DNA from: Alphaproteobacteria bacterium
GTDB lineage: Bacteria; Pseudomonadota; Alphaproteobacteria; Rhizobiales; Aestuariivirgaceae
Reading direction: 5' to 3'
DNA length: 49,217 nucleotides
Assembly (NCBI GenBank): GCA_024640405.1
Contig: JAHEFB010000011.1
Location: forward strand, 43,454 to 92,670
Part shown: positions 8,135 to 16,438 of the stretch, piece after piece
Numbering within the stretch: position 1 is the stretch's first letter
How the letters are laid out: each line of letters starts with the position of its first letter
Position numbers and translations under genes: made by a program
Notes under the pieces: model-generated
The model's database searches: none
What the model was told of the DNA's origin: nothing
What the model saw: the letters and a program-made list of their open reading frames with translations, nothing else

Positions 8135-9592
8135 ATGCCTTCAAGCCTGATGATACAGGGAGCCGGCTCGAACGTCGGCAAGTCCTTGCTTGTCGCAGGG
8201 TTGGCACGTGCCCTGACACTGCGCGGAATGAAGGTATTGCCGTTCAAGCCACAGAACATGTCAAACAACGCTGCGGTAACGGTAGACGGCGGTGAAATCG
8301 GACGGGCCCAGGCGCTGCAGGCACTCGCCTGCAGGACGGATCCGGTGACCGACATGAACCCTGTCCTTTTGAAGCCGGAAACCGAAACCGGTGCGCAGGT
8401 TGTGGTGCATGGCAAGCGGCTGACAAGCGTGAAGGCGCGCGACTATGCAAAACTGAAACCGCAATTGATGGATGCGGTTCTGGCCAGCTTCGATCGCCTC
8501 CAGAAACAGGCCGACGTGGTGCTGGTGGAAGGAGCCGGCAGCCCGGCCGAGGTAAACCTGCGGGCAGGCGACATTGCCAATATGGGATTTGCGCGGGCGG
8601 CAAATGTGCCTGTCATCCTGACCGGTGACATAGACCGGGGAGGCGTAATCGCGCAACTGGCCGGCACCAAAACCGTGATCGAACCGGGCGACGCAGCGAT
8701 GATTTGCGGGTTCCTGATAAACAAGTTTCGCGGCGATACCTCTTTGTTTGACGATGGATACAGATTGATTGAACAACTTACGGGATGGCCGGGCTTCGGG
8801 GTCATTCCATGGTTTGACGACGCCCACAAACTGCCTGCAGAAGACGCCCTCGACATCGGCGGCAGATCAGGTGACGGCGACTTCAAGGTGGTGTGCCCGG
8901 TATTGTCGCGCATAGCGAATTTCGATGACCTCGACCCACTGAAAGTAACGCCCGGTGTAAGTGTGCACATGGTGCGTGCAGGCCAACCGCTGCCCGGCGA
9001 TGCCGACCTGGTCATTCTGCCGGGCTCCAAATCAACCCGCGGAGACCTGGAATTCCTGCGCCTGCAAGGCTGGGACATCGACCTTGCCGCCCATGTCAGG
9101 CGCGGCGGACATGTGCTGGGTCTGTGTGGCGGCTACCAGATGCTGGGCCGGAAAATAGCAGATCCCGGCGGTATCGAAGGCCCGCCCGGGACCACGGCAG
9201 GTCTGGGCCTGCTTGATGTCGAGACCACGATGATACCGGACAAGACATTGACCCAGGTTCGCGCCAAACACATCGCGAGCAGCTGCGCTGTCTCCGGCTA
9301 CGAGATACACATTGGCCGTACCGACGGGCCGGACAGGGCGCGGCCACTGTTTGAAATAGACGGCCGAGCGGAAGGTGCCATATCTTCTGACGGTCGTATC
9401 ATGGGCAGTTACCTGCACGGCATCTTCAGTGCCGACGAATTCAGAACCCAATATGTAAACCTGCTTGGCGGGACGGCGGCGACCACACCATACATGGAAA
9501 GTATCGATAAAGTACTGAATGAATTCGCCGGCCATCTGGAAACTCACGTCAACGTCGACAGTTTGCTTGAGGTCTCCCGGCGCGACACCTGA
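8135..9592 (+). CDS. cobQ: Cobyric acid synthase
   Basis: 485-residue glutamine-dependent amidase that converts adenosylcobyrinic acid a,c-diamide to adenosylcobyric acid with four ATP-driven amidations. The N-terminal dethiobiotin-synthetase-like ATPase domain shows GAGSNVGKS at residues 9-17, KPQNMSNNA at 38-46 and VEGAGSPAE at 131-139. The C-terminal class I glutaminase domain has its nucleophile Cys331 in [10 protein letters not shown] and the catalytic His428 in SYLHGIF. Start is ATG 8135, 14 bases past the end of repeat A; the ribosome site is weak. Length is that of the family. Confidence 0.96.
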   Translation: MPSSLMIQGAGSNVGKSLLVAGLARALTLRGMKVLPFKPQNMSNNAAVTVDGGEIGRAQALQALACRTDPVTDMNPVLLKPETETGAQVVVHGKRLTSVKARDYAKLKPQLMDAVLASFDRLQKQADVVLVEGAGSPAEVNLRAGDIANMGFARAANVPVILTGDIDRGGVIAQLAGTKTVIEPGDAAMICGFLINKFRGDTSLFDDGYRLIEQLTGWPGFGVIPWFDDAHKLPAEDALDIGGRSGDGDFKVVCPVLSRIANFDDLDPLKVTPGVSVHMVRAGQPLPGDADLVILPGSKSTRGDLEFLRLQGWDIDLAAHVRRGGHVLGLCGGYQMLGRKIADPGGIEGPPGTTAGLGLLDVETTMIPDKTLTQVRAKHIASSCAVSGYEIHIGRTDGPDRARPLFEIDGRAEGAISSDGRIMGSYLHGIFSADEFRTQYVNLLGGTAATTPYMESIDKVLNEFAGHLETHVNVDSLLEVSRRDT

Positions 9593-9597
9593 GCGGG

Positions 9598-9747
9598 TAA
9601 TACCAACGGAAGCAATTATTGACTCATTTGACCGATTTTTCGCGTTTGCCGGCTAGAGCATAGGGCGTTAAATTTGCATCATCAATTGCGCCAAGTTTGC
9701 GCATTTGATGATGATTGCCTGATTCTGACTAAACGCCCTTTTCTCTA
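9598..9747. repeat. Dispersed palindromic repeat, copy B (hybrid)
   Basis: Bases 9598-9653 begin TAATACCAACGGAAG and end TTTTTCGCGTTTGCCGG. The first part recurs at 17323 in copy D; the second recurs in copies D and C. It is followed by an independent imperfect hairpin, arms 9654-9691 and 9699-9747, with TAGAG ends like copy A. The element lies between the convergent genes cobQ and cbiB. The minus-strand stop codon of cbiB (9745-9747) is in its right arm, so it may serve as a terminator for one or both genes. Confidence 0.75.
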
Positions 9748-10686
9748 GAGCAGCGACATCACAACCAGGACGCCGGCCGCCACGATCAGGCATCGCTTCA
9801 GCATGGCCAGAGCACCTACTACGGTTGCTGCATCAGGATCAGGTGCGTCTTCATTGATCCACGGATGTTGTTCGATCCGGTCGGCGTAAGTGCGCGGGCC
9901 GCTCAACCGACAGTTCAGGCCTGCCGCCATGGCAGCTTCCGGCCAGCCGGCATTGGGCGAGCGATGCAGGGCTGCATCGCGGCGCATGACCTGCCAGGCA
10001 TGGTTTCTGTCGTTGCTGACCACCACGAACGCAACACCTGTCAGGCGTGCCGGTATCCAGTTGACGATGTCATCAAGCCGGGCCGCAAACTTGCCATAAG
10101 CCTCATACTTTTCAGTGCGATAGCCGATCATGGAATCCAGCGTGTTGACAGCCTTGTAGGCCGCGATACCGGGCAATCCAAGCAAGACGCCCCAGAACAG
10201 GGGAACGATCACACCGTCGGCGGTGTTTTCAGCCAGGCTTTCTATGGCAGACCGGGCAATGCCGGCTTCATCCAGCCTGGCCGGGTCACGGCCAACTATC
10301 CTGGAGACAGCATCGCGTGCCCGCTCGATGTTGCCTGCCGCCAATGGCTGTTGCACATCTTTTACGTGATCATGCAGCGAGCGCGCCGCCAGCAAGGGCC
10401 AGGCCAGCACCGCCCCCGTCACCACACCGCAAACACCGTCCGGCAGCATGAGTTGCACAATCAGCCCAACAGCGGCACAAGCCGCCACAACAAACAGACT
10501 GGATATCGCGCCGACGATGACCCGGTGATTGCGGGCTGCGTTCTGCCGGTTCAACCGCACTTCGAGCTGCGTGATCAGGCGGCCAATCCAGGTTACCGGA
10601 TGACCGATGCGGGCATACAGCCAGTCGGGCCAGCCAAACAGCCAATCCAGCAACAAGGCCAGCGCCATGGTCAGTGCAAACGTCAT
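9745..10686 (-). CDS. cbiB: Adenosylcobinamide-phosphate synthase (CbiB/CobD)
   Basis: 313-residue inner-membrane enzyme that attaches aminopropanol or its phosphate to adenosylcobyric acid. It shows the family signature LLDWLFGWPDWLYARIGHPVTW at the N-terminus (quoted in part: GHPVTWIGRLI), several hydrophobic segments, AIESLAENTADGV near residue 150 and KAVNTLDSMIGYR near 185. I chose ATG at 10686 because the hydrophobic first helix starts there; a TTG at 10722 would add twelve polar residues. It diverges from cobU with 80 bases between starts, a likely shared promoter region. Its stop lies in repeat B. Confidence 0.93.
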   Translation of the reverse strand: MTFALTMALALLLDWLFGWPDWLYARIGHPVTWIGRLITQLEVRLNRQNAARNHRVIVGAISSLFVVAACAAVGLIVQLMLPDGVCGVVTGAVLAWPLLAARSLHDHVKDVQQPLAAGNIERARDAVSRIVGRDPARLDEAGIARSAIESLAENTADGVIVPLFWGVLLGLPGIAAYKAVNTLDSMIGYRTEKYEAYGKFAARLDDIVNWIPARLTGVAFVVVSNDRNHAWQVMRRDAALHRSPNAGWPEAAMAAGLNCRLSGPRTYADRIEQHPWINEDAPDPDAATVVGALAMLKRCLIVAAGVLVVMSLL

Positions 10687-10766
10687 GGGTGTTGCAATAT
10701 CAGTATGGTCAGGCCGCGCCAAGCAGCTTGTTCTTTGTTTCCGCCGAGAGTAGGACTGTCGGGACT

Positions 10767-11291
10767 ATGACAACTGCAGCCACACTCACGACCTTCATTC
10801 TGGGCGGCGCGCGATCGGGCAAGACCTCGCGCGCTCAGGCGCTGGCGGAATCAACCGGACAGCGACGCTGCTATGTTGCAACTGCGCAAGCTTCAGACGC
10901 CGAGATGACCGCTCGTATCGCGGCCCATCAGGCAGAACGCGGACAGGGATGGTCGACGCTGGAAGCGCCGCTGGAGCTTGCCGATGCCGTTGCCGGCGCG
11001 GCCACAGACAATGACGTGGTGCTGGTTGACTGCCTTACCTTATGGCTTTCAAACCTGATGCACCACGAACGCAATGTTGCGAACGAAACCAGCGCGCTGA
11101 TCGAGGCAATGAACGCCAGCAAAACGCCGGTCATTGTGGTGTCCAACGAGGTTGGCATGTCGATCGTGCCGGAAAACCGGCTGGCGCGGGAGTTTCGCGA
11201 TGCCCAGGGAAGGCTCAATCAGCAAATCGCAGCGGCGGCCGACACCGTTGAGTTCGTCACCGCCGGATTGCCACTGAAGCTAAAAGGCTGA
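10767..11291 (+). CDS. cobU: Adenosylcobinamide kinase / guanylyltransferase (CobU, also called CobP)
   Basis: 174-residue bifunctional cytoplasmic enzyme of nucleotide-loop assembly: it phosphorylates adenosylcobinamide and then transfers GMP from GTP. The P-loop GGARSGKT is at residues 13-20, and His54 in AAHQAERGQGW is the probable guanylylated histidine. Later motifs are DCLTLWLSNLM near 88 and SNEVGMSIVP near 130. ATG 10767 is the only start placing the P-loop at the expected distance. It is convergent with the DUF1636 gene, with 18 bases between their stops. Confidence 0.94.
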   Translation: MTTAATLTTFILGGARSGKTSRAQALAESTGQRRCYVATAQASDAEMTARIAAHQAERGQGWSTLEAPLELADAVAGAATDNDVVLVDCLTLWLSNLMHHERNVANETSALIEAMNASKTPVIVVSNEVGMSIVPENRLAREFRDAQGRLNQQIAAAADTVEFVTAGLPLKLKG

Positions 11292-11309
11292 GGTAAACGG
11301 ACCTGAATC

Positions 11310-11675
11310 TTAGTCCAATGGCGGAATGCGGGCAACAAAATGGCCCTTCACTCCTTGCGGCCACTGTTTGAAGGGGACTACGCCTGTGTCACTTTCCGCA
11401 TGTCCTGCTGCATATTGGACCAACGCGCTTGCAGATTCTTCACCGGGTTCAAAAGAGCCCAGTACGTAGGCCAGCTTGCCATCTGCTGAAATAGCAACAT
11501 TGCAGCCATGCTCGCACCCCATCAGGCAGGGGACACCGCGAACTTCGACACCGCTGACCTCATCGGCGGCCCTCAGGACGCTGTCCAGCATAGCTTCTCC
11601 GCACGGCGTGCGCTCCTTGTCTTCGCGCACGGCAGGCTGGCGACAGGTTGTGCAAACAGTAATTGTGGTAGGCAT
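11310..11675 (-). CDS. DUF1636 family metal-binding protein
   Basis: 121-residue small cytoplasmic protein. The N-terminal ITVCTTCRQP (CxxC) and the central PCLMGCEHGC cysteine cluster resemble thioredoxin-like 2Fe-2S ferredoxins, and a third Cys lies in RTPCGEA. DUF1636 proteins recur in alphaproteobacterial B12 clusters next to cobU, cobW and cobN, but I know of no proven function. Electron supply for cobalt reduction before CobO, or cobalt handling, would fit; this is inference. It is convergent with cobU and begins 28 bases from repeat copy C, which occupies its promoter side. Confidence 0.85.
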   Translation of the reverse strand: MPTTITVCTTCRQPAVREDKERTPCGEAMLDSVLRAADEVSGVEVRGVPCLMGCEHGCNVAISADGKLAYVLGSFEPGEESASALVQYAAGHAESDTGVVPFKQWPQGVKGHFVARIPPLD

Positions 11676-11703
11676 GAACAGCAGGCCTTCAAATTGTGAT
11701 GAT

Positions 11704-11966
11704 AGTGCAAGGTGCGGTTATATTGAACCGTTTGATGAAGTCAAATCATCCCATATGCAAGGCATGAAGCGCAGAGCGATGTGGGTATCGGTCAAGCTTC
11801 ACAACGCAGCAGATGGGTTGATTTGGCCCACCGGAGGCCGGTTTTTCGCGCCCGCAGAGCTTCGTTGCAGTCCGCTTGTGGTCGGGCCAGACCAAGGCGC
11901 GAACCGCGTCTCGCCAGCAAACGCGAAAAGCCGGTAAAACGTTTCAATATAACCGCCCCTTGCTCT
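11704..11966. repeat. Dispersed palindromic repeat, copy C (263 bp)
   Basis: Inverted arms at 11704-11736 and 11935-11965 share GCGGTTATATTGAA and end in the AGTGCAAG / CTTGCTCT motif like copy A. The core near 11776-11825 (AGCGATGTGGGTATCGG, then CAAGCTTCACAACGCAGC) aligns with copy A. The right half carries GCTTGTGGTCGGGCCAGACC and, on the complementary strand, the TTTTTCGCGTTTGCTGGC-like stretch seen in copies B and D. It fills most of the 376-bp gap between the DUF1636 gene and the next minus-strand gene. The remaining 85 bp (11967-12051) hold nothing I recognise. Confidence 0.85.
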
Positions 11967-12051
11967 AACCCGCAGAGCCGGGCACAAAGCCAGCTTTTAC
12001 ACGATCACAATGTGGATTGGCGAGCCCAATCGTTGACTGGTGAGGTCACAA

Positions 12052-12681
12052 TCAGCTGAGGTTGCGGCAACGCCCGCCGGGCCGGGCCCTGCGTGGTGAA
12101 ACCGTTGCCGCTGTGCCGAAACAGGTGATAACTATCTCACCGTTGCCTGTGCAGATACTCGACTGGAACATAACCGGCTTGTCCGCCAGCACGCGCGCAT
12201 TGCTGATTGAAAAGGCGTTGACAATGGCGTCGTGGCGCGCCTGGCAGATTTTCCGGTTGTCGTTGGACTTGCGAACCGCGAAGTCAATAATGAGGGCAGT
12301 TGCCTGGCCGGTTTCGTCGCGCACCAGCCAGTCGGAAAACTGGTCGGCATCGACCGTGGGTTCGACGACCGGCAATACTTCCCGGTCGGCCTTCACAGAC
12401 TTGACCAGGGAAGCCGCGCGATCAGATGTTTCATTAGCGGTTGAATTTTGAACAAGGCGGGCCGCAACACCAAGGCGATCGGATTTTGTATGACCCCAGG
12501 TCCACATCGATTTCCTGACGGTTGTGTGGTGGCGCGCTGCAGCCGGTGCCACCGGTGCCGCCACAGTTACCGATGATCGTGCATCCACAACCTGCCACGA
12601 CAGAGTCGGCAATAGAGCGATCGTCGAAACAGCTATGGCGGTACGCATGGCATGGGCAGCAGGAGACCTGAAGACTGTCAC
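12052..12681 (-). CDS. Secreted protein of unknown function beside tadD
   Basis: About 209 residues with a long N-terminal region, a hydrophobic signal segment (AIAVSTIALLPTLSWQVVDA) and a mature part with no domain I recognise. The C-terminal third has four cysteines (KICQARH, SSICTGNG, VITCFG, GGRCRN) that could form two disulfides in the periplasm. It follows tadD by only a few bases: the GTG at 12681 lies four bases after the tadD stop with an AAAAGG upstream. ATG 12705, overlapping tadD, and ATG 12648, at the signal peptide proper, are alternative starts. A role in pilus assembly is inferred from position alone. Confidence 0.65.
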   Translation of the reverse strand: MTVFRSPAAHAMRTAIAVSTIALLPTLSWQVVDARSSVTVAAPVAPAAARHHTTVRKSMWTWGHTKSDRLGVAARLVQNSTANETSDRAASLVKSVKADREVLPVVEPTVDADQFSDWLVRDETGQATALIIDFAVRKSNDNRKICQARHDAIVNAFSISNARVLADKPVMFQSSICTGNGEIVITCFGTAATVSPRRARPGGRCRNLS

Positions 12682-12685
12682 CTGA

Positions 12686-13270
12686 CTACGCCTTTTCGCG
12701 CACAATGCGCTTGCCGCTCTGGTTCAGCAATTCCAGATTGTTGCGAATAATCGGATTGTCCGGCTCACGTTCGTAGGCCGCCAGAAAATGCCGCCGGGCT
12801 TTCTTCAGGTCACCACGCAGCAACTGGGAGTACCCCAGATTGTTCAGCATCATTGTATTGCGGCCAACCAGTTTGATGGCCTGATCGTAGGCGCGGTCTG
12901 CAAGATCAAACCGGCGCAATCGATCATATGATGCCGCCAGCCCAACCCAGGCTTCCGCGTCGCGTGGCGAAACTTCTACAGCTTTGCGAAAACTCTTTTC
13001 CGCCAGACCAAAACGGCCCTGGCGAAATTCCGCCTTGGCGGTGTGCAGCAAATTATCTGATGCATGATAAGGCGCACGGCCTGCGTGATGCCTTGTCCCT
13101 GTTTCACCTTGCTGATGATCAGATGCGGCCGGCTGAAACCCTGCGGGTGCCGCTTGCGAAGCGTCAATGCTGGCACCTACATCACCTATGCCGGTAAATG
13201 TCAGGCCTTGCGAACAGCCAGCAAGGCCGACGGCCAGAATACCGGTGATAATCAATTGATTGAACTTCAT
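12686..13270 (-). CDS. tadD: TadD-like tetratricopeptide lipoprotein
   Basis: 194-residue periplasm-facing lipoprotein. The signal peptide ends in the lipobox VGLAGC near residue 17, then comes a Gln/Pro/His-rich linker, and from about residue 55 three TPR-like repeats: HTAKAEFRQGRFGLAEKSF, AWVGLAASYDRLRRFDLADRA, and MLNNLGYSQLLRGDLKKARR. TadD proteins help the secretin and assembly machinery of Tad/Flp adhesion pili. The start ATG 13270 has GGGAGGG seven bases upstream; the frame is open 26 codons further back but without a signal-like start. It is divergent from cpaB, consistent with a two-armed Tad locus. Confidence 0.85.
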   Translation of the reverse strand: MKFNQLIITGILAVGLAGCSQGLTFTGIGDVGASIDASQAAPAGFQPAASDHQQGETGTRHHAGRAPYHASDNLLHTAKAEFRQGRFGLAEKSFRKAVEVSPRDAEAWVGLAASYDRLRRFDLADRAYDQAIKLVGRNTMMLNNLGYSQLLRGDLKKARRHFLAAYEREPDNPIIRNNLELLNQSGKRIVREKA

Positions 13271-13525
13271 AATGCGCCCTCCCAAATTCAGACTCAGGCA
13301 GGCACACTGACACATGCCCATGAAAGAACCTTCATCGGATTCATTCAAATTTTCAGCAAAACAAATACATTAAATTTTTATGAAAATACTGATGCTAAAC
13401 ACTATTGATTCTATTTTTATGCATTAGTGAACGAACACTTTACTGTATTAGCATCAAACACTCTATATAGGCCGTGTTATCATGTATATTGCCGGAAATT
13501 CTGGAGATTTCTGGGAGTTTATGGG
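13271..13525. promoter_or_regulatory. AT-rich divergent promoter region, tadD / cpaB
   Basis: This 255-base stretch is clearly richer in A and T than its flanks, especially 13350-13495, with runs such as TTAAATTTTTATGAAAA and CTCTATATAGG. It must hold the promoters for both pilus arms. A weak candidate toward cpaB is TTACTG (13441-13446) with TATATA near 13465. I see no clear operator. The leader of cpaB (13496-13525) has a GGGAG ribosome site at 13513-13517. Confidence 0.45.
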
Positions 13526-14503
13526 ATGGCAGAAGATACGACGCGGCGCGAATGGCGCAGCAAACACCACACGCTGAGCGGCAAACAGTTTGGCGGCGGC
13601 TTTCCGGCAATGCAATTGTCAAGCAAGCGCAGCCGGATTTTCGCGCTGGGTTGCATTGCCCTGGTATCGGGCACTGTTGGCGCGACCATAACCGGTCAGG
13701 TGTTTGCCTACAGGTTCAACAATCTAAAACAGGCGCAAGTCGTTCAAACTGCTCCGGCTGAGCCGCAAGTGGAAATGTCCACAGTGCTGGTGGCAACCCG
13801 TACCCTGCGCTTCGGCGACAAAATTGACAGCTCGACGGTTCAAGCCGCCAAATGGATTGCCGGAACAGAACCCGAAGGTTCGTTCAAAACGCTGGAAGAT
13901 TTCACAACCGGCGTTGAAGCGCGGGCAGCGCTTGGACCTATTGAAGTAGGCGAGGCAATTCTTGCAGCAAAGGTAACCGGACCCGGTGAGCGTCCAACCT
14001 TGTCGGCGCTGGTTGAGGACAATATGCGCGCCCTGACGATTGCCGTCGACGAGGTGTTTGGTGTGGCCGGCTTTGTTCTGCCTGGAGACCGGGTCGACAT
14101 AATGTTGACGCGGTCATTGACGGCAGGAGACGCTTCGACCTCGCAGGCTGACGTGCTGGTGCAAAACGTGAAGGTGCTGGCGATAGATCAAAAGGCCGAT
14201 CAACGGCTTGATGCGCCAAGTGTTTCAAGCGCGGTTACGTTGCAGGTTGATTCAGAGATGGCCCAGAAACTGGCCCTCGGCGGTTCCATCGGACGGCTGT
14301 CACTTGCGTTGCGGGCGGCAGGCTCAGCCCATCGGGCTGAAGTAGGATCCGTTTCGCTGGCCGATCTTACCAGCGATGTTAGCCGCCGCCGGACGATGAC
14401 CGTCATACGAGGCATCGGCAACCGGTCAGGGGTACGCCCCCTTGCAGCGGCCACAACAGCGGTGCCGGTACAACTGCAAAACGGTGCAACAGAACAAGAT
14501 TAA
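13526..14503 (+). CDS. cpaB: Flp pilus assembly protein CpaB / RcpC
   Basis: About 325 residues. A short cytoplasmic N-terminus is followed by one membrane segment (IFALGCIALVSGTVGATITG, about residues 34-53), then a periplasmic SAF-like domain (VLVATRTLRFGDKIDSSTV, AALGPIEVGEAILAAKV) and the RcpC domain (MRALTIAVDEVFGVAGFVLPG, DRVDIMLTRS). CpaB is a periplasmic part of the Tad pilus machine, acting with the secretin. I chose ATG 13526, eight bases after GGGAG; ATG 13610 (297 residues) would give a more typical short N-terminus, and the frame is open back to 13427. It is first in a three-gene run with cpaC and a lipoprotein gene. Confidence 0.9.
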   Translation: MAEDTTRREWRSKHHTLSGKQFGGGFPAMQLSSKRSRIFALGCIALVSGTVGATITGQVFAYRFNNLKQAQVVQTAPAEPQVEMSTVLVATRTLRFGDKIDSSTVQAAKWIAGTEPEGSFKTLEDFTTGVEARAALGPIEVGEAILAAKVTGPGERPTLSALVEDNMRALTIAVDEVFGVAGFVLPGDRVDIMLTRSLTAGDASTSQADVLVQNVKVLAIDQKADQRLDAPSVSSAVTLQVDSEMAQKLALGGSIGRLSLALRAAGSAHRAEVGSVSLADLTSDVSRRRTMTVIRGIGNRSGVRPLAAATTAVPVQLQNGATEQD

Positions 14504-14576
14504 TGCGAAGGGAGCGCCAAGGTCGGCCTGACGGTTCAGGCTGTTGAGACCAAACAGGCGCGCAGGGAGATATAAA

Positions 14577-16019
14577 ATGGGAACGTCAATCGAGACACTT
14601 CCGGGAAATAGCTGGCGCAGCATGATGTCACGCCTGGTGATTGTATTGTTCAGTTGCATGTGCGTCTGGACCGTAGCGGGCCAGCAGGCACAGGCCGCCC
14701 AGCAGTTCAAACCGGGCACCAGTCTTGTGATGCGGATGAAAGTGCCGGTTGGACAGTCGGAGACAGTCAAGTCGGTGGCTGACATTTCCAACCTGGTGGT
14801 TGGCGACCCTGACATCGCCGATGCTTCGCCTCTTGGTACGCGTGCCTTTTACATCCTGGGCCGCAAGACCGGACGCACCAATCTTTCACTGTATGACGCC
14901 AGTGACAATCTACTGGGTGTCATCAATGTTGAGGTTACTTTCGATACCAGCGGCCTGAGAGATGCCCTGCGCACCGTGCTGCCGCGTGAAAACATCAAGG
15001 TGCGCAGCGTGAACGGCAGGGTCCTGCTGCAAGGTGTAGTGCACAGCGCAACTGCAGCTGCACGTGCAATGCAGGTGGCCAAGGACTTCGCCGGCAACAA
15101 TGTCACCAACGCCATGACCGTGGGCGCAAGCCAGCAGGTTACGCTGGAAGTGCGCTTCATCGAAGCCAAGCGCAACGCCAGCCGCGACCTCGGCGTCAAC
15201 TATTCGGTGAATGCCGGTGGCATCAGGTTCCAGCCGTTTGGCAGTGCACTGGCGTCAAACGCCGCTACAACGCCATTCGGCCGGTTCGTTGCCGATATGC
15301 TGACCGGCGGCATGTCGGCTGACATCATCGTTCAGGCTCTGGAGAAGAAGGGGGCAGCGCGCCGCCTTGCTGAACCAAACCTGACGGCATTGTCAGGTGA
15401 AACGGCCAGTTTTCTGGCTGGTGGCGAGTTTCCTGTTCCAGTGGCGCAGGACAGTGACAAGATATCCATTGAATACAAGAAGTTCGGTGTCAGCCTGGCG
15501 TTCACTCCAACCGTGCTGGACAACGGTCTGATCAACCTTGCTATCGAACCGGAAGTCAGTGAACTTGATTTCAGCCGCACAGTGACCACCAGTGCCATTC
15601 AGATTCCGAGCCTTATCGTGCGGCGGACCAAGACCACGGTTGAACTGCGCGACGGTCAAAGTATTTCGATTGCCGGCCTGCTGCAGACTTTCAATTCACG
15701 CAATGCAGATCAGTTGCCGTGGCTGGGCGATGTGCCGGTATTGGGCAGCCTGTTCCGCTCAAGCGGTTTCCAGAAATCGGAAACCGACCTGCTGGTAATC
15801 ATCACACCACGGCTTGCCAAACCGGTTGATCCGTCAAAACGGATTCCAACGCCACTGGATCTGACTTCGTCGAGCAACGATGAGGAGCTGTTCCTGCATG
15901 GCAAGGTTGAAGTCAGCCGCAACTACCTTTCTTTCATAGAGAACGGCGGTCACGTCAAAGGCCCTTACGGTCACATGATCGATCTGCCAGGAGGTTCAAA
16001 TGCAATTGTCACCAAGTAA
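14577..16019 (+). CDS. cpaC: Tad/Flp pilus secretin CpaC / RcpA
   Basis: 480-residue outer-membrane secretin, the pore of the Tad pilus. A signal peptide ends near residue 40 (AGQQAQAAQQF). Then come an N-terminal domain with DIADASPLGTRAFYILGRKTG in the region 75-100, a BON-like domain (VNGRVLLQGVVHS) and the secretin domain from about residue 200 (EVRFIEAKRNASRDLGVNY to LLVIITPRLAKP). The typical VPVLGSLFRS signature lies near residue 390. Start ATG 14577 has AGGGAGA eight bases upstream; a TTG at 14544 is in frame but has no ribosome site. It ends 20 bases inside the next gene. No other secretion genes of the machine are in the window. Confidence 0.94.
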   Translation: MGTSIETLPGNSWRSMMSRLVIVLFSCMCVWTVAGQQAQAAQQFKPGTSLVMRMKVPVGQSETVKSVADISNLVVGDPDIADASPLGTRAFYILGRKTGRTNLSLYDASDNLLGVINVEVTFDTSGLRDALRTVLPRENIKVRSVNGRVLLQGVVHSATAAARAMQVAKDFAGNNVTNAMTVGASQQVTLEVRFIEAKRNASRDLGVNYSVNAGGIRFQPFGSALASNAATTPFGRFVADMLTGGMSADIIVQALEKKGAARRLAEPNLTALSGETASFLAGGEFPVPVAQDSDKISIEYKKFGVSLAFTPTVLDNGLINLAIEPEVSELDFSRTVTTSAIQIPSLIVRRTKTTVELRDGQSISIAGLLQTFNSRNADQLPWLGDVPVLGSLFRSSGFQKSETDLLVIITPRLAKPVDPSKRIPTPLDLTSSSNDEELFLHGKVEVSRNYLSFIENGGHVKGPYGHMIDLPGGSNAIVTK

Positions 16020-16314
16020 ACCGATCCCATTTGGTCACGGACTCCGGATAACCCTGATGTGCCTGCTGTTTGCAGGGTGCAGTCACAGCAACCTCAGCCA
16101 CTCGGACAAGATTGCCCCTACCTCGGGTGATGCGGTTCACGCGGCAACGGTTCTGCAAACGGTTGATCCATGGCCGGATTATGTGCTCGATACAGAAATC
16201 GACATGGATGGCGAACTGGCTGTTAAACGCGCCAACGACTACAAGAATGGCCAGACCAAGCCAATTGAGGGCGAACGCTCGACGGGTGGCTCGTCGATAT
16301 CCAAGGGCGGTTGA
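16000..16314 (+). CDS. Small lipoprotein at the end of the cpaBC operon
   Basis: 104 residues. The signal peptide MCLLFAGCSHS gives a lipidated Cys near residue 26, followed by a short hydrophilic mature part with the segment VDPWPDYVLDTEIDMDGELA and a Gly/Ser-rich end. It begins inside cpaC, with a strong AGGAGG (15989-15994) five bases before the ATG, so translation is coupled. It occupies the place where CpaD-type lipoproteins occur but is shorter than CpaD. I would call it a pilus-locus outer-membrane lipoprotein, perhaps a secretin pilotin; that role is inference. Confidence 0.72.
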   Translation: MQLSPSKPIPFGHGLRITLMCLLFAGCSHSNLSHSDKIAPTSGDAVHAATVLQTVDPWPDYVLDTEIDMDGELAVKRANDYKNGQTKPIEGERSTGGSSISKGG

Positions 16315-16338
16315 TAATGCGGCCTCTGGTGGAGCAAA

Positions 16339-16365
16339 GCTTCAATTCAGGTCAAAAACGCTCTA
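16339..16365. repeat. Solo end of the dispersed repeat family
   Basis: Read on minus, this stretch starts TAGAGCGTTTTTGACCTGAA and continues TTGAAGC, which resembles the right arm of copy D (TAGAGTCTTTCACCCTTGAA, TTGAATC). No matching second arm is visible nearby, so it is a remnant or half element just after the pilus lipoprotein gene. Confidence 0.45.
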
Positions 16366-16384
16366 GGGTGTGGTGACAAGTGCG

Positions 16385-16406
16385 GGCGGGAGTTCCGGCT
16401 CCTGCC
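16385..16406 (+). terminator. Possible terminator after the cpaBC operon
   Basis: Stem GGCGGGAG (16385-16392) with CTCCTGCC (16399-16406), one G-T pair, six-base loop, followed by AACTTTGTTT. The T-run is weak. It precedes the creatininase-family gene by about 30 bases. Confidence 0.4.
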
Positions 16407-16438
16407 AACTTTGTTTGGCATAACCCAAGAGAACCAAA

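Noticed and set aside
11476..11937. 153-codon open frame on plus across the DUF1636 gene and repeat C
   Set aside because: Half is antisense to DUF1636 and the rest is repeat sequence.
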